The notes: generated from the sequence alone by a model not told the origin. A stretch of 64,000 nt of DNA from Humulus lupulus (GCF_963169125.1 NC_084794.1:71769665-71833664), one strand, 5' to 3'. Shown: positions 1-13,929, numbered from the stretch's first letter. Program-made: numbers and translations.

Positions 1-122
1 CTAACCACCCTAAACCACTATTTTCTTTGTTGAAGCATAAGTTTAAAAGCATAAAAATAACTTTAATTCCTAGCGTTATCACAGCCTAATGCCAGCATGT
101 GGAGCCTGACTTGGGGGGAAAA
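1..122 (+). mobile_element. 3' internal end of an LTR retrotransposon with polypurine tract
   Basis: This is the last internal stretch of an element that lies mostly left of the window. It ends in a purine run, GGGGGGAAAA at 113-122, directly before a TG that opens a long LTR-like block. That is the position of the polypurine primer for plus-strand synthesis. No coding sequence is visible in these 122 bases, so the lineage cannot be named. Confidence 0.65.
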
Positions 123-960
123 TGTTATACCCAAAATTCGGTACTTCCACGTGGCAGCCCGCGAAGCACTGACGTGTCAAGACAAAGTGTCGGGACACAA
201 GATTCACCATCAGCCACTGTGAGGAGTGGCCTTCGCTACTTCCCCCAGCACACAAGAAGAGGCAAGATTCGCTAGAACCAGCCTACTTCTCCCATCACAT
301 GAAGCCAAATGATTCCTAGATGGCCACGCTGACACCAATCGTAAGAAGAAAAGAGCCCTAGCCAATTGCCCTTGTCAGACGCACAAGTCAAGCCAACACA
401 TATCACAAGGATCATCTAAATTCGTCACTAGTCGTAGTTGGTCCCCAAGGCCCTCGCTAGTCGTCGATCACCGAGGGCCTCTCGCTGCTCGTCGGTGGCC
501 CTCGCCACCCGAGCCTCATTCCGCACCAGAGTGCACCTTCAACCATTAAATGAACATGACACGTTGGATTACCATTTTTGGTGAGACATAAACTTGTTTC
601 CAGCCGAGTGTACTAAAATTTAGCCTGATCGGGAAACAAGTTGTCACCGTCAGCCCTTCCCATCTTCGCGGCTATAAATAGTGCAAACTGAAATGTAACA
701 AAGGGATAACAATCAAGAGAAAGACAAATCAGTAACTGTTCATTTTCGGAGGGTGCTCTCACTTTCCATTATTGTAACTTCCCCAAGAACAAGATCAAAC
801 TCAACTTGTTCTTGAGGGTTCAAAGTTCATAAATAATACTAACTAAAGTAGACGTAGGTCATCTTTTTTGGGCCGAATCACTATAAATCTTCGTCTCATT
901 CATTTATTTCTTTTTTTTTAGCTCACTGTTCATCATTAAGATCTGCTATGAGGTATTACA
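123..960 (+). repeat. LTR (3' LTR of an element extending left of the window)
   Basis: The block opens with TGTTATACCC next to the purine tract. It has a GC-rich part (about 430-520) with repeated CTCGCTAGTCGTCG-like words, and a TATA box at 673-680 (TATAAATA). It may end at CA 959-960. A second possible end is TCAACA at about 1017, just after an inverted-repeat-like TTGTCGAAAAAACGAGTCAA. The partner LTR is outside the window, so the end and target duplication cannot be confirmed. Confidence 0.6.
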
Positions 961-3900
961 CGCAAAATAACTCTTCATTTATTACCCAGTGCAAGTTGTC
1001 GAAAAAACGAGTCAACAATTTTTTTTATGAAAAAGTTGAATAAAAGAATGAGAAAAACTAAGAAAATTGACAAATTTATTTAGAGCAATTTTAGAGTGTC
1101 ACATTATTTCTTTGTAACTCTCTTTTATATAAATATATAAATATAAATTAGATGTAAAAATGCTACATTTTAAAAATATTTTTCACAAAATAAAGTATAA
1201 AAATACAATATTTTAAAAACACTAGGGATATTTACTACGGAAAACAATTGAGTATAAAAATATAACATTTTAGAAGCATTAATTATTTTCGAGGCTATTA
1301 TATCTGTTAATGATAGAACATACATCATTTCTACTTCTACACACTGCGTCGACGAACTCTTCATATATATTATTAGTATGAAAACAATTTGAAAGTTTGT
1401 ATATGTAAACAATTTATTTATTTTTTTATAATCATATTTTTCATTATCCAATTTAATACTGTCTTATCACAACCACCAAACTACGAGTCCTTAGTGAATT
1501 CAATCTTCCAAGAACATAACTTGAACCTGTTCCATCAAACTCACAACTAGCTAGCAACTTTTTATAAGTATCTTTTCCAGTCAATAAAATCCTGACCTAT
1601 TTTATTTTTATTATTATTTTTAAATAAAGATAAATATCATAATGGCTTGTAGTACACACTTCCAATATCAATCATAAACATATCAAAAGTATTATATATA
1701 CCGTAATCTTTGAAATTTTTAATAAATTATAGAGAGGCCATTTTAAGCATATGCTAATTTGGATCACCCCATTTTCGAAACCTTAAAAGTTGTATCGTTA
1801 TCATGTAAAACGTTTTATTTAACTCATCATTGCTTTCACATTCAATTGGGTCCTAACTCTAGCTTGGTCCATATATTTCAACTACCATTCAGTACATCAT
1901 GACTTGGTTTATTATTTGACTAGTAGTACTATATATATTTATATAGATATATAGTGAAATAATATCTTTGTGATCCACCAGTATTCTTTCTGTGTAGACC
2001 CTTTTGCAACCAACTTATCCTTTGAACTTCAAAGCCAAAAAAATCCCAATATGATTTTTCTTATATATCTCCACTTGTAGTACCAAATAAGCTTATATTT
2101 TAATGAAAATTAATTCAAGTGTAATTTTCATTACTATTTATGGCCTCCATATTACTAGTGGTTCAAATCAAGCACCTGATCTTGTCAGCTTTTAAAATTT
2201 TCTATTGTACGTCATGATTGATCATTCTTAACAGAACTTGACTCTTATGCCAATTATATGAATTTGATTGTCTAATCACCCCAATAACATAACTTTAGAC
2301 TCATTGGTTTACTTGGTTCGACCTAATGAGCAACCTTGCTATATATTTTAATAATAATGAGCCAATTTTATGTCAAATCTACACGGAACTGTCTTCTACT
2401 AGAAAAATCCATTAATTTCTAGGGAAAAACAAGTTAGAAGTATGTGCAGCACTAAAATCCCTTTCTAAAAATTTTCATTCTCTTTTTATTGTACATGGCA
2501 ATTGATATATACAACCATCATATATATCTAGCATTCTTATTATATAATGGTATTCAGAATAGCATAAAGATATATATATATATAAAATAAATAGAGGCCA
2601 TATAAACTATCTAGTAATTAACTAATAAAACTGTCTCTCTGTCCACTTCTGAAACCTGATATCAACCATTATTAAAGTACTACTGGCGCATGTATAAACC
2701 AATTTCTAACAATATATTTATTATATATTATTTTCATTCGATTAAAAAAAGCTAAATAATTAATATATAATAAAAATAAATAAATCAATAGTAAGAGCAT
2801 GAATGACGAAGAGATAGAGTGATTAATGAGAAGTCTGATCTCTTGTTTAAACGCCGTAGAAAATTAATGGTTCCTAGCTTTACCACTAAGAATTTCAATC
2901 CCTACTACCCACCTCTTGTTTGTCGTCTATGTAAGCTACATTTTCATATTCTCTTCTATGATGTCATCCTTTTTGTCAAGAAATTCTGAATCAGTACGGT
3001 AAAATCTCCTTAGAGCGGTAGTAATATTTTTTTATATTAGAATAGAATAATAACCTTGCCATACAAAATTCTACTACTATTTTGGACTAATTATAATAAA
3101 TATGAATCAACTAATTATATTGTAATAATTTGTAATTTTTGTATAAGTTCGGTGATAAATAAATTTGCTTCGACCTAGTAATATTATTTATCTAATATTA
3201 CAAATATATTTTACTTTATTTTATTTTAAACATCTCTTCTACTTAAAAAAATGTTTAGATAGAGTAAATTTTTGGTTTTAACAATTTTTTTTGTCAATTT
3301 TAACTGAATATTCTAAATGTTTAATTGAATATATTTTTAAAACCAACTAAAAATAAATATTTATTAACTATATTAATATAAATTCAAATATTATAAAATA
3401 TTATTTGATAAATTTAAATGTTATAAAATATCATTATTATAATAATATTTAATACTAGACTAGATATATATTAATTATATCCATATAAATTTAAATGTTA
3501 TAAATTATTATTATTACAATAATATAGAATACATAATAAATACAATATATATAAGTATGGTTTGTGTACAAAAAGTATGACTCTGTAACTAAATAAGAAA
3601 TTAGAATAATATTTATCTTTTATCAAGAATAAAAAATTTTATTCTCCAATTATTGATGTGTGATTTGAATAGTATTATGAATGTTTTATACCAAATATGA
3701 TAATTTATGATAAAAATATTATAGTATTATTTAAAAAAAAAACATAAATAATGTTTTGATTTAACTTTTCTTTTAATATGTTTATGTCATTCTTTTATAT
3801 ATAATATTGTTTATTTATTTAAAATTTATATCCTAATTATAAAAACTTAATAAAAATAATTAATAAATTTTCTAAATAAAACGTTAATTTGCATATAGTA

Positions 3901-5936
3901 TTAATTTAAAATAAAATAAAAAAATATTTAACACAATGATTTATTTTTAGAACTATAATTAAATCATTGAACTATATGGGTATGTAATAACCTCGCTATA
4001 TATATTATTACTTCTTTATTGAAATTCACATTATTACTATATGATTAGATAAGTTTTCTCTTTATTAATAAATAAATTTATATATGTATGACATATGCAA
4101 CCAAGTGAAAATTTTATAAGGGAGAATAGTTGCCAAGATAGAAAGTCAAAAGCCCAAATAATTGTCTGTCAGATTAAATTTCCTAGCAGTATTTTTAAAT
4201 GGCTGATCTTGATGTTTGAAAGTGTTTTCGAATCTAATCATCTCGCTAGGACTGTAATTATTTCATGATTATTATAGATATATATATAGTTACTATATAA
4301 ATGGTTAATTTAGAGAGAGGATCTAGCTTGGTTGCTATTTCTTAATAACGTTATTCGTTGATGATCGATCAGGAGGGTGAGAATCAAAATGTAATTGTCA
4401 CCAGTACAGTCGCTTTCTAAAATTTCCTGATCTCTTTCGTCTTATCCTTAGACTTGAAATATATAGTTAGGTGTTCTATCAATTAAATAATATTAACGAT
4501 ATATAGTTCCTCAAAACAGTCACGTCATTAGTATAGTACACGTATTGGTACATATTACTATTATTAGTTTATCAGTGCATATATAAATAAGTCTAATCCA
4601 AAAAAATAATTATACATATGTATTGTTAGAAAGAGATGAGGCTAATTGTTTGTGTGTGTGTGTGGAGAGAATGCATGGCTTGATCGACCATCTTTATTCA
4701 CAGTGCATACTATTACATATCATCATGTATGTATGTCCCCAAATCAAATTGATGTGTTTCCTAACCTTAATTCAAAGGGAAAAAAAACAAAATATGTTAG
4801 CTAGTTACATTTGCTAAAACTTGAAACCCTTTTATGGGAGAGCGTCACAGACTCGGCCAAAAAAGAAAAAAGGTAAAGAAGGGCCAATCCAATGGAGTAA
4901 AAGGGAGACTAGTTGCTAGCTATAAATATATATATGTTATATAAATATATAAATCTCGCTTTTCTCTTCTATTTTTGAAAAGAGACCTTTCTAGCTATAT
5001 AGTTTCTATTGATGATTAAAGTTGGAACAAATTTTGTCTCGTACACAAGCCCCTCCTGGCCTTGACTGTCCTTTTCCTGGCCTTATAAGCAAGTTGAATA
5101 ATTAGAAGCCAAAAATCCAAGCATATACCTACGTACAAACACCCCATCTCTAACCCAACTAAGCGATACTAAACTGGCTCCTACTAGTAGCTAGTGGAAC
5201 AAATTATATAATATAAATATATATATTTATGTGTACTGTTGGATTTTTAATTAGAGCCGCCGGATGCTGTGGTTAAAGGCTATAGCTATAGATTGACAAT
5301 TAATAAAATGGAACATATATAGGTGGAGTTATGTATAATTAAACAAGTGTAGTAGTACTTTAGCACCATATACATAAAAAAGAGATTTTTAATTAAAGAG
5401 AAACTTTTGTGGTTGAAGAATCTCTATCAGAGAGAGAGAGAGAGGAATTAGTAGAAGCAAGGCACATGGGAGCAGGAGGCCATGTGGGAGAAGATTCAGA
5501 CCACTTTCTTTTTTATTATTTTTTTTTTAAATTTTTGATCAGCAACAAGGAATATAACATGGATCCACCCCCTATTTTGTAGGGGTACCCTCTTTTACGA
5601 GCTCTAATCTTCTAATAAAGCATGTGAGGAGCTTTGTTGTAGGGCAGGCCAAAGGAGTCAGAACCAAACTTGTAGGACCCTCTTCCTTTGATCCCTCTCC
5701 TCATCTATTTCCACCACATATATATATATATAAACATATACATATTTATATAAATATATGTTAGTGGGTCTCTCAGTTCCCTTGGATACACTTGCTCTAG
5801 AAAAGTGAAAGCAACTAATGATTTCTCCATCAATGGATAAATGACAACACATATACCATCGATCCAAATACTTTTCCTTTTCAAGCCCCGGCCTCTCTCT
5901 GCTACTATTCTTAGAGAGAAGTACTCCTTAAAAAAG

Positions 5937-5967
<31 letters not shown>

Positions 5968-6271
5968 GTGAGAGGACTTTAGTTTAGGGTAAGGAGGGAA
6001 CGATGCCCTAGTTCGAAGAAAAAATGTTCTTTTAGACTGTTGTCAGTACGTGATCCTAACCATAATGTTTTTTACCCACCAATGAGTAAAAAATTAATAA
6101 TGTAGATATAATATATATACTCCAATTTTACAGCCTATATTGATCGAAATAAAGTGTGTTACTACATTTCTCAAGTAAAAATATGTTAAAATACATGTAA
6201 CGACTTTTGTTTTTCGATTCTAATCAATAATTAGATTCCTTCATTTTCAATTTCTCAAATGCAATACATAA

Positions 6272-6304
<33 letters not shown>

Positions 6305-7458
6305 ACCCGGTGTTGAAAAACATTTTGAAGGAATTTGACTTTAGCTATTCTTTTCATCCACATATTCAACAGTATTATTTATGCTTATACACAATATAGA
6401 TAGAGAGATGTTGCTTGTTCATATGTAAACCAATCATGAATGACTATATTAAAAAAATGTCAAGTAAATAAGAAGTTAGTAATTAATAAAGGCAGTTAAG
6501 CGAATAAACTATACATATATTTGTGTGTGTGTCAAGTCAATTAATGTATAATTGTATGTTATAAAGATTCGATTTTGTTGCAATGTTATTATTTATAAGA
6601 TTCAAATAGTAATATAATTATTTAAGTTTCATTTTGGGAAACAGATAAACCATCTGTCAAGTAGAGAGATGGAGATTTGATCCACATAATTTGAATAATT
6701 GTGATGATTAAACAAAAAAGTTAGTGGCACAATCATATCTATCTCTGATAAATTCATTAAATAAGAAGAATATTCACTAGCTAGCTAGCTAGTCTTATAA
6801 TTATGAAAAGTGAGATTAGATACAATTTCTTGGCCCTAATTAAGGATATATGCTCAATATTTACACCTAATGGTTAATATGGTTATAACTATTTCCCAGG
6901 CCCAACAAGGTGACATACACCCTTACACACATCTATATATAAAAAAAATTAAGTTTTGATACAAAAATAACCAAAATTCTCCAGCAAATGCCAGACAAAC
7001 ATTAATAAATTAATAGATTTATGGAAGGTCCACCCAATATAAATATAAATGAATATTTTGATTTAATTAATTAATAGTTGATTTAATTAATTAATAATGA
7101 GTGAGAGAGGGAGACATCTTGAGCTAATTGTGTATTGTTTTTATCTCCTTGGATTCTGGATTTTCCATGTTGCCAAGTTTCCTCGTCACACATGGATGTG
7201 TGCATTGGAATTTGGAAATGACACTTTGATGGCAAATTGAGGTCTGTTTGGAAATGAATGTATTGTTTTTGCTCCATTAATTGGGTCGACTCCATTGATG
7301 GGTCGAAACATCCTCTCAACATACATGGGTGTGTATACAATAAATTCATTTCCCTTGCACAAAAAACAATATCAGTCATGAATTAACCATTAATACCATA
7401 CATATATACGTTCTTGAAAAATGTAATACGTAATGCGTACGTATTGCTAAATATAATA
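961..7458. other. AT-rich intergenic region, no gene recognised
   Basis: No convincing coding sequence is seen; the open frames are short and low in complexity. The region holds TA-rich tracts, a degenerate AAATTTAAATGTTATAAA-type word repeated about three times at roughly 3370-3520, a (GA)n run at about 5934-5962 and a (TA)n run at about 6267-6292. I inspected 5.4-5.7 kb and 7.1-7.4 kb for known plant microRNA sequences and saw none that fit. Confidence 0.6.
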
Positions 7459-7842
7459 ATAGTATTGTTTGTTATTTGAAAAGGTGTCCAACACTACATG
7501 AGGTGACAACTCATGATTAATTAACGATATTCTATAATATTTATTAAATTCAAATGTGTGGGACCCGATATTGGATTGCACTAATAACAATATGCTATCT
7601 CTTTGTGGTGTTGGGCACTAGTGGTGCCCTTTAGCAATTCTCATAATAATAGAGTGTTGCTATTTGATACCTTAAAGTGTCCAACACCACATAAGGTGTC
7701 ACCTCATGATTGGTTAGCGATACCCCATAATCCTTATTAAATTAAAATAAGTAGGACCCGATATTGAATTGTACCAATAACGCTATACCACCAACTTATG
7801 TGTTGGACACCAGTGATGCCCCTTAGCAATTCTCATAATAAT
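7459..7842. repeat. Two tandem MITE-like copies of about 190 bp
   Basis: Copy 1 (about 7459-7652) and copy 2 (about 7653-7842) run in parallel. Both carry GTGTCCAACAC near the left end, CTCATGATT, GGACCCGATATTG, a right block reading GTTGG(G)CAC then AGTG(G)TGCCC, and TTAGCAATTCTCATAATAAT at the right end. Within each unit the ends are partly inverted (TTGCTA...GTGTCCAACAC against its reverse complement), as in a short inverted-repeat transposon. A more diverged relative may lie at about 7880-8070. No protein is encoded. Confidence 0.6.
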
Positions 7843-8370
7843 AAGTTAATTAATTTTATTATCTCAACAATCTCTTTCCAAAAAAGAAGTGCTAAGCCCA
7901 ACACTACAAAGAAATGACGTATTACTATTGGTGGTGTTATTTAGTATGGGTCGAATCAAATAGCAACTCATTGGTAAAGGACATCACTTACCTTATAGCA
8001 CTATTAATGCAATCTAATATGAAGACCCACGTATCATATAATATCACCTATGTATAGTGTTTTACAAATTAAGATGAGAAATAATAACAATTCAATTACT
8101 TACTCGACTTATATTGTAGCACTATTTAAAAACAGAAAACGCCAATATAAGTTAATAATATAAATGAACATGGTTTTCAGTGCTGGAAATTGGGTTTCTA
8201 TTATTTAAAACCATAGTTAACCTGAGCTCAGCTGATTCGCAAATCCCATATTTAGTTATAGTTTATTATATGCATGTTAGAGTTAGAAAGAGAGAGGGAG
8301 GAGTATATGCATAATTTCTATATAAGCACGTATTATTATATATAATATATACTAATTATATTGTATATTT

Positions 8371-8380
8371 ATATATAAAT
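8371..8380 (+). promoter_or_regulatory. Putative TATA box of the HD-Zip gene
   Basis: ATATATAAAT lies about 335 bases before the chosen ATG and is followed by a CT-rich stretch from about 8400, typical of a plant 5' leader. The region is generally TA-rich, so the assignment rests on position and on the change in composition downstream. Confidence 0.4.
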
Positions 8381-8412
8381 CAAAGAAAGAGGAGCTTTCG
8401 TGGACCCATCCT

Positions 8413-8710
8413 ATGATATGGATCTTTCTCTCTCTCTCACCTAAAGTTCGCTGTCTTTCAGTAGACGTCTCTGCACCCATATTTACCCATCCTGATCTTT
8501 CTCTCTTTCTGAAAATCCTGTCACACACACCATGAAAGTGAGAGCCAGACCATCATCCACAGCTTCTTAAATTGGTATAAACAACACTCACAAAAAAGCT
8601 ATAACTGTACTTATAATCATATATAAGCTCCCCATATATATATGTATATCATCTTATTAGCTATAAAAAGCTAATCTATATAGCTATATAGTACTAGTAT
8701 GCGCCATTGA
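8413..8710 (+). promoter_or_regulatory. Three upstream ORFs in the presumed 5' leader of the HD-Zip gene
   Basis: uORF1 runs 8413-8535 (40 codons). uORF2 runs 8532-8570 (12 codons, beginning MKVRARPS) and its ATG overlaps the uORF1 stop in the form ATGA. uORF3 runs 8699-8710 (Met-Arg-His-stop) and ends four bases before the main ATG at 8715. If the mRNA starts near 8400, ribosomes meet all three before the main start, which would be expected to reduce translation. Some HD-Zip I genes are known to have regulatory leader peptides; whether uORF2 is conserved is untested. Confidence 0.45.
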
Positions 8711-8714
8711 CGAC

Positions 8715-10696
8715 ATGGCTTTCCCACCTCACAGTTTCATCTTCCAATCTCACCAAGAAGATCATCACCATCACCAAGACCATCATCACCACTTAGCTCC
8801 TTCCACCTCATCTCATCACCACCCCTTCCATGGTAATTTGTTAATTGATTGTTTGTCTTCTCTCTTCTTCTTTACATGTATTTGTTTACATGAGATTTAT
8901 GAATATGTGAGTGGGTTTTCTTGGTTGAATATTAATTTGCAGGTGGTCACCACCACGCGCCATTCATGATGAAGAGATCACTGTCGTTTTCAGGTGCTGA
9001 TGAGAACAACCACAATCATAGCAATATTATTAATAAATGCACGGAAGAAATGTTGCATGGAGAGGATGAGTTGTCTGATGATGGATCCCAGCTAGGGGAG
9101 AAGAAAAAGAGGCTGAATCTCGAACAGGTGAAGACTCTTGAGAAGAGCTTTGAGATGGGGAATAAGCTTGAGCCCGAGAGAAAAATGCAGCTGGCTAAGG
9201 CTTTGGGGCTGCAGCCCAGGCAGGTCGCTATTTGGTTTCAGAACAGGAGAGCCAGGTGGAAGACAAAGCAACTTGAGAGGGACTATGATGTTTTGAAGAA
9301 GCAGTTCGATGTTCTTAAGGCTGATAATGATTCTCTCCAGGATCAGAATAAGAAGCTTCACGCAGAGGTAATATATAGTCTCTTCAATCAAACTTATATC
9401 TATACATGGAGATTTTTCTGAAAGGGTACTTATGGCTAGGCTTATGATCTTATAGGATTACTACCATTTTGAAAGCCTGTTTGCAATATTTCAAGAAAAG
9501 AATTAATTCAAACTGGGTGGCTTTCCTCTTGATGTTCTAACTACTTATTGGCTATCTTTTTTCTTATTTTTATGATTTTAATTTTCAACCTATATCCTCA
9601 CTGGTTGCTTTTACAGTATGTATTCTTCTTTAGACCTCTTTTTTCTACTCTCTTATTATTATTTTTGATTGATCCAGAGTTACACTGATCTTGGAATTTC
9701 GATACATATATATATATTTAGTATTGATTAGGCCCCAATATATACCCCAACCTTGTGAATTTAACTTCATTGCACATGTATATGAGATTCAATAAATATT
9801 TTTTATATGGGAAATTTCAGTGTAATTAAACATATCTAACATGTTAATTCTCTAATAGCTGCACCATGGAGTCCGTGAATCTAATGTATGTATTTTTTTC
9901 CCTTTCTCTTATATATTTAGAATTATTGTCAGTTATTTGCATCTGAGGAACAAATATGTTATTTAATCTATCTAGTTGCCCACAACTAGAGCTACTTAAT
10001 TGGTGCTATATATAAAAATATATAATAAAATTTATTTATATTTTGCTATTATTATCAGTCCATTTGAAATTAAAAACTTACAACTACACACAAATATATT
10101 ATAAATATATAGTATATATGATATAGTTACAAACTGGCTAGCTACTAGTACTATAAATATTTATAATTAATATATCATAATAATTTTGGATTGAAATGTC
10201 ACAGTTATCGTCATTGAAAGGTAGAGACATCTCAAATGACTCCGGGCGTGATCATCATCACCATCATCATCATCATCATCATCAAAACTTTAAGAAAGAA
10301 GCAGCTGATCAAGGGTCATGGAGTAATGGAAGTGATGAAAACAGTTCAGATGTCAACTTAGATATTTCAAGGCCACCACTAATAAACACCACTACTACTA
10401 CAACTACTACTTCATCAGCTTCTTCTCAACTAGTACAAAACCTCTTCCCTTCAACCCTTAGACCATCTTCCATAACCCAACTTCTCCAAGGCTCATCATC
10501 ATCAAGGTCAGACTTCCAATGCCTCAAGCAGGCTGACCCTCATCACCATCATCAATTGGTGCAATCAGAAGAAAGCTTTTGCAACTTGTTCGTCAATGGC
10601 ACTACTGCTGCCACTGCCACCGCCGCCACCGCCGGCGTTGAGGATCAACAACCTAGCTTCTGGCCGTGGCCCGAGCAGCATAATTATTTTCACTGA
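8715..10696 (+). CDS. HD-Zip class I homeodomain-leucine zipper transcription factor, ATHB-13/ATHB-23-like
   Basis: Three exons by GT-AG splicing: 8715-8832, 8943-9367 and 10205-10696 (TGA), giving 344 aa. The first junction splits a glycine codon and the second is in phase 0. The homeodomain is at about residues 92-149, with [13 protein letters not shown] in the recognition helix, followed directly by a leucine zipper at about 150-185. Just before it lies the acidic [18 protein letters not shown] segment typical of this clade, and the C-terminus ends in the aromatic FWPWPEQ motif also typical of it. HD-Zip I proteins bind CAATNATTG-type sites as dimers in the nucleus; members of this clade act in development and abiotic-stress responses. 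Oddities are His-rich tracts in exon 1, a ten-His tract encoded by (CAT)n in exon 3, and Thr and Ala/Thr runs from trinucleotide repeats. Which paralogue (3, 13, 20 or 23) it matches is not resolved. Confidence 0.93.
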
Positions 10697-13308
10697 CCGA
10701 ACAAGAAAAGACCAAGAAGAAAGAAAATCCCAATATATTTTGATTAATATTTTTCTTGTAGTAAGTTAAGACACTGATCATCTTTCTTTCTTTTCCTTCT
10801 TTTGGGTATAATGCGGTAAAATATTTTCATTATAATGCATGATCAATTTGAATTTTTCATGTTTTTGGCTGTAGAGATATTTGATGTATAGAGCTTTCAT
10901 CAGATCAAGTCATATTATTTCCTTTTAATTTATGTTTAATTTGATCAGTTGGGCTGTAAATGGTCATATCAGTATATGGGAATTGATATTGTCTCTCAGA
11001 AATAACACAATTATATTTTGGTGAAAAATAGCAATTCCCAGTTAAGATACCATGTGCCTCTGATCAGTGAAATCATTAGTGGTCTTCTAGCGCTGGCATA
11101 TATATAGATGGCTAGCTAGCATGCATGCATATGGCCAGGAATATATATATATATATTTATAAGGATTAATAATTCTCTTTTTGTATTAAGTTTGATAAAT
11201 TTAAGGTCTAGTATACTATAGATCAAGTGAGATGATGATGGTGATGATATATATAGGTGCAAAATTCTTGATTGGGGTTGTAGAAATATTGAAAGAATTA
11301 CCATATATATGGTCTCTATATATTTGTATGTATATAAACATAAACTATAGTATATATGTAGTATGTGAAAATGATGGGTCTGAGAGTGAAAGAGAGAGAT
11401 TCTGAGCACACATTCCAAGGAGAAAGAAGCCAAAGAGATGGGAGGAGTGTGGAGAAGAATACAAAAGCAGTGTTAGGAAATGGTCATAGTTTTGAGTTTT
11501 GAAGGTGACGTATCCTAATTATGTTCATCTTTATCTAACTGCCTACTCCTCTCTCTCTCTCTCTCTCTCTCTCTTCCACTTCCATGTGATTTACTGCCAA
11601 ACTTATTCTACTATGCCATATTTTTACAAGAGAGAAAGTACCGACTTCATCATCATCATCATCAGCTATAATTTCATATTCACATATATAGAATATATAG
11701 ATGCCTTTTTCTCTCACTTTCTTTTGGCTCAGGAAAGTAACAATGTCGTTTATTATGAAAAGACTATATAGCTACTAGTACGTACGTTGTTTGCACACTA
11801 ACAATAATGGTAATCAATTTTGAGGACGTAACACGGAACTGAGAAAACATATACTTATGTATAGATAATGATATAAATATATCTGTATAGTGTATATGTC
11901 GGCTGTATAGTTAGGATTAATGTTGCCTATGTTGATTTTATACGAATGTTATATATGATGATGTTTGGTATTTAATTATTAAATCATGTTCATGAGTACA
12001 TGTCATTATAATTAACTCATAACTATGTGTCACAAAATGACGAGTGTATAATAGACTTACGTTACCTCTGACGAAAAGCGAAAAAATCGTACACATAATT
12101 ATTTAAAGAACTCTCTTGAAGCATAGATGCATGTTTCACATGTGGACAGCCAAAGTTTGAGTGCATTTCCAGGGGCCAAAAATCCTATCTTGGATGATAA
12201 TAAATTATATATTCATAATCAAATGATATCCTGAACTTTATGATTTTACAGAGTCACCAAAAGAAGAAAATAAAGAATAAGAAATCCACTTTTTTGCTTA
12301 GTGCTCTCAAACACAATCTGAGCTAATTCATTGATTTGCTTTTAGAACAAAATGGTATCCATGTATTCATGACATTACCAAAACTGATACATTACATATC
12401 TAGGCATTTATTATTTTCTATGATTGAGGATACTAATAGTGGATTTTATTTTCCAAATAAATGAAAGTCAAAAAAAAAAAAAAAAAAATGTAGACTAATT
12501 TATTGAAACAGAATCTGATAAAATTTATTAATAGTTAATTTATGGGATATTAATGTATTGATAAATTTGATATTAAGATCTAAACAACCGTAGGGTCCCC
12601 ACCTTGCTACGATAGTGAATAGGGTTACGCAACATTACTTATCCAGCAGGCAAGGGAAGCTACGTCTGGACTATCATGATTAATATACTAAATCTACATT
12701 ATGAATTGTTAATCAGAGATTTAAGTGCATTGCACATGATTTATCAGATTTGGTCAACAATTAATCCTTTTTAAAATTAGTCTAACTTAATCAATTCATA
12801 TTAGAAGGATAGATTCCCTTGCTTTTTCTTATTCAAATTTTACCTTTATATATTCACGCTTTCCAATGGTATAAATGTTTTTTTTACACTATCAATGACA
12901 ATTACATTATTAAATAGCAGTTTCTAATATTTTTTAATAAAAAAATGGTGTTTTTTTTATTGGTATTACCAAACAACTAAAGTTTACGAGTGCTTGATTA
13001 AGAAACAAAACAAAACTTGAATTTAATTATTAAATATCTAAAAATGTTGATAGAGAAAGGTAAAATTTATATTTGATCGTTTAAAAAGTCATAGGATTGT
13101 GTATACATTTTATGTGTTTATATTTACAATTTAATATGATTTTTTTAAGAAAAGTGGGACACACTACGCCATGTATAGATGATTGAGTTAAAAAAAAAAC
13201 AATCACAAAACATTACTTGTAAATTTACTTTAAAATCGATAAGTCATTCAAAATATTAGCAATATAAGTGTATAGTATTTTTTGATAAAATTCGGATTTT
13301 TCTATGAG

Positions 13309-13347
<39 letters not shown>

Positions 13348-13929
13348 GTAGCCAAGCACTTTGTAACATAGTCTAATTAATTTGTTGTGTCTAACAAAAA
13401 AGAAATCAACAGATGAATAAATAATCAATAAACAAAGCAATGATCATCATTATTTGATGCTATTAATTAAAAAAAATGAACCTTCAAGATCAGGACACGT
13501 ATATAATAGGATTGTAATATGTGTACATTACTATGTTTACGTTGCATCCTTAATGAGGGAAAGGTTCCCTATTAATGAAACAAACTATAATAATAATATT
13601 TATTTATATGTTTAACTTTAGGCCTAAAGGCCTAGCCACGTGATAGAATAATCTGGCAATTAATGATTGGATTAGTATTTTTTTTATAGGACCATTACTA
13701 CCATTATTATTATTATTTTGAAAACGACTATCATTATTAATTCAATAATTATGTAGTTATTTGAAAAACTTGTTATAATACCAATTGTTTATCAATATGT
13801 TTTTATTTAGCAAGAATCATGATTATAAAGCAATTGTGTAGAGATGTTTTTAGCAAAGAAAAAGAAAGTTACTTTGGGTTGTAATATAAAATAAAAAAGA
13901 TAAGAAAAAAATAAACTGGAAAAATGAAC
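10697..13929. other. Intergenic region between the HD-Zip gene and the PBL-like kinase
   Basis: The first few hundred bases are presumably HD-Zip 3' UTR. The rest is AT-rich with simple repeats: (CT)n at about 11549-11575, poly(A) at about 12470-12488, and (TAA)n at 13309-13347. Open frames here, such as the His/Ser-rich and poly-Tyr ones, follow from these repeats. No other gene is seen. Confidence 0.6.

Noticed and set aside
5449..5500. miR164-like words near a possible small hairpin
   Set aside because: Several mismatches to the mature sequence and no matching star strand at the right distance.
7083..7379. 98-codon minus-strand open frame
   Set aside because: No domain, no promoter and unremarkable composition in AT-rich spacer. 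I also tried folding it as a microRNA precursor and found no convincing long stem.
11116..11771. Short open frames on both strands downstream of the HD-Zip gene
   Set aside because: They are driven by (CT)n and TA-rich repeats and lie outside any gene structure.
13225..13440. Minus-strand frame with a long Tyr run
   Set aside because: It is a translation of the (TAA)n microsatellite.
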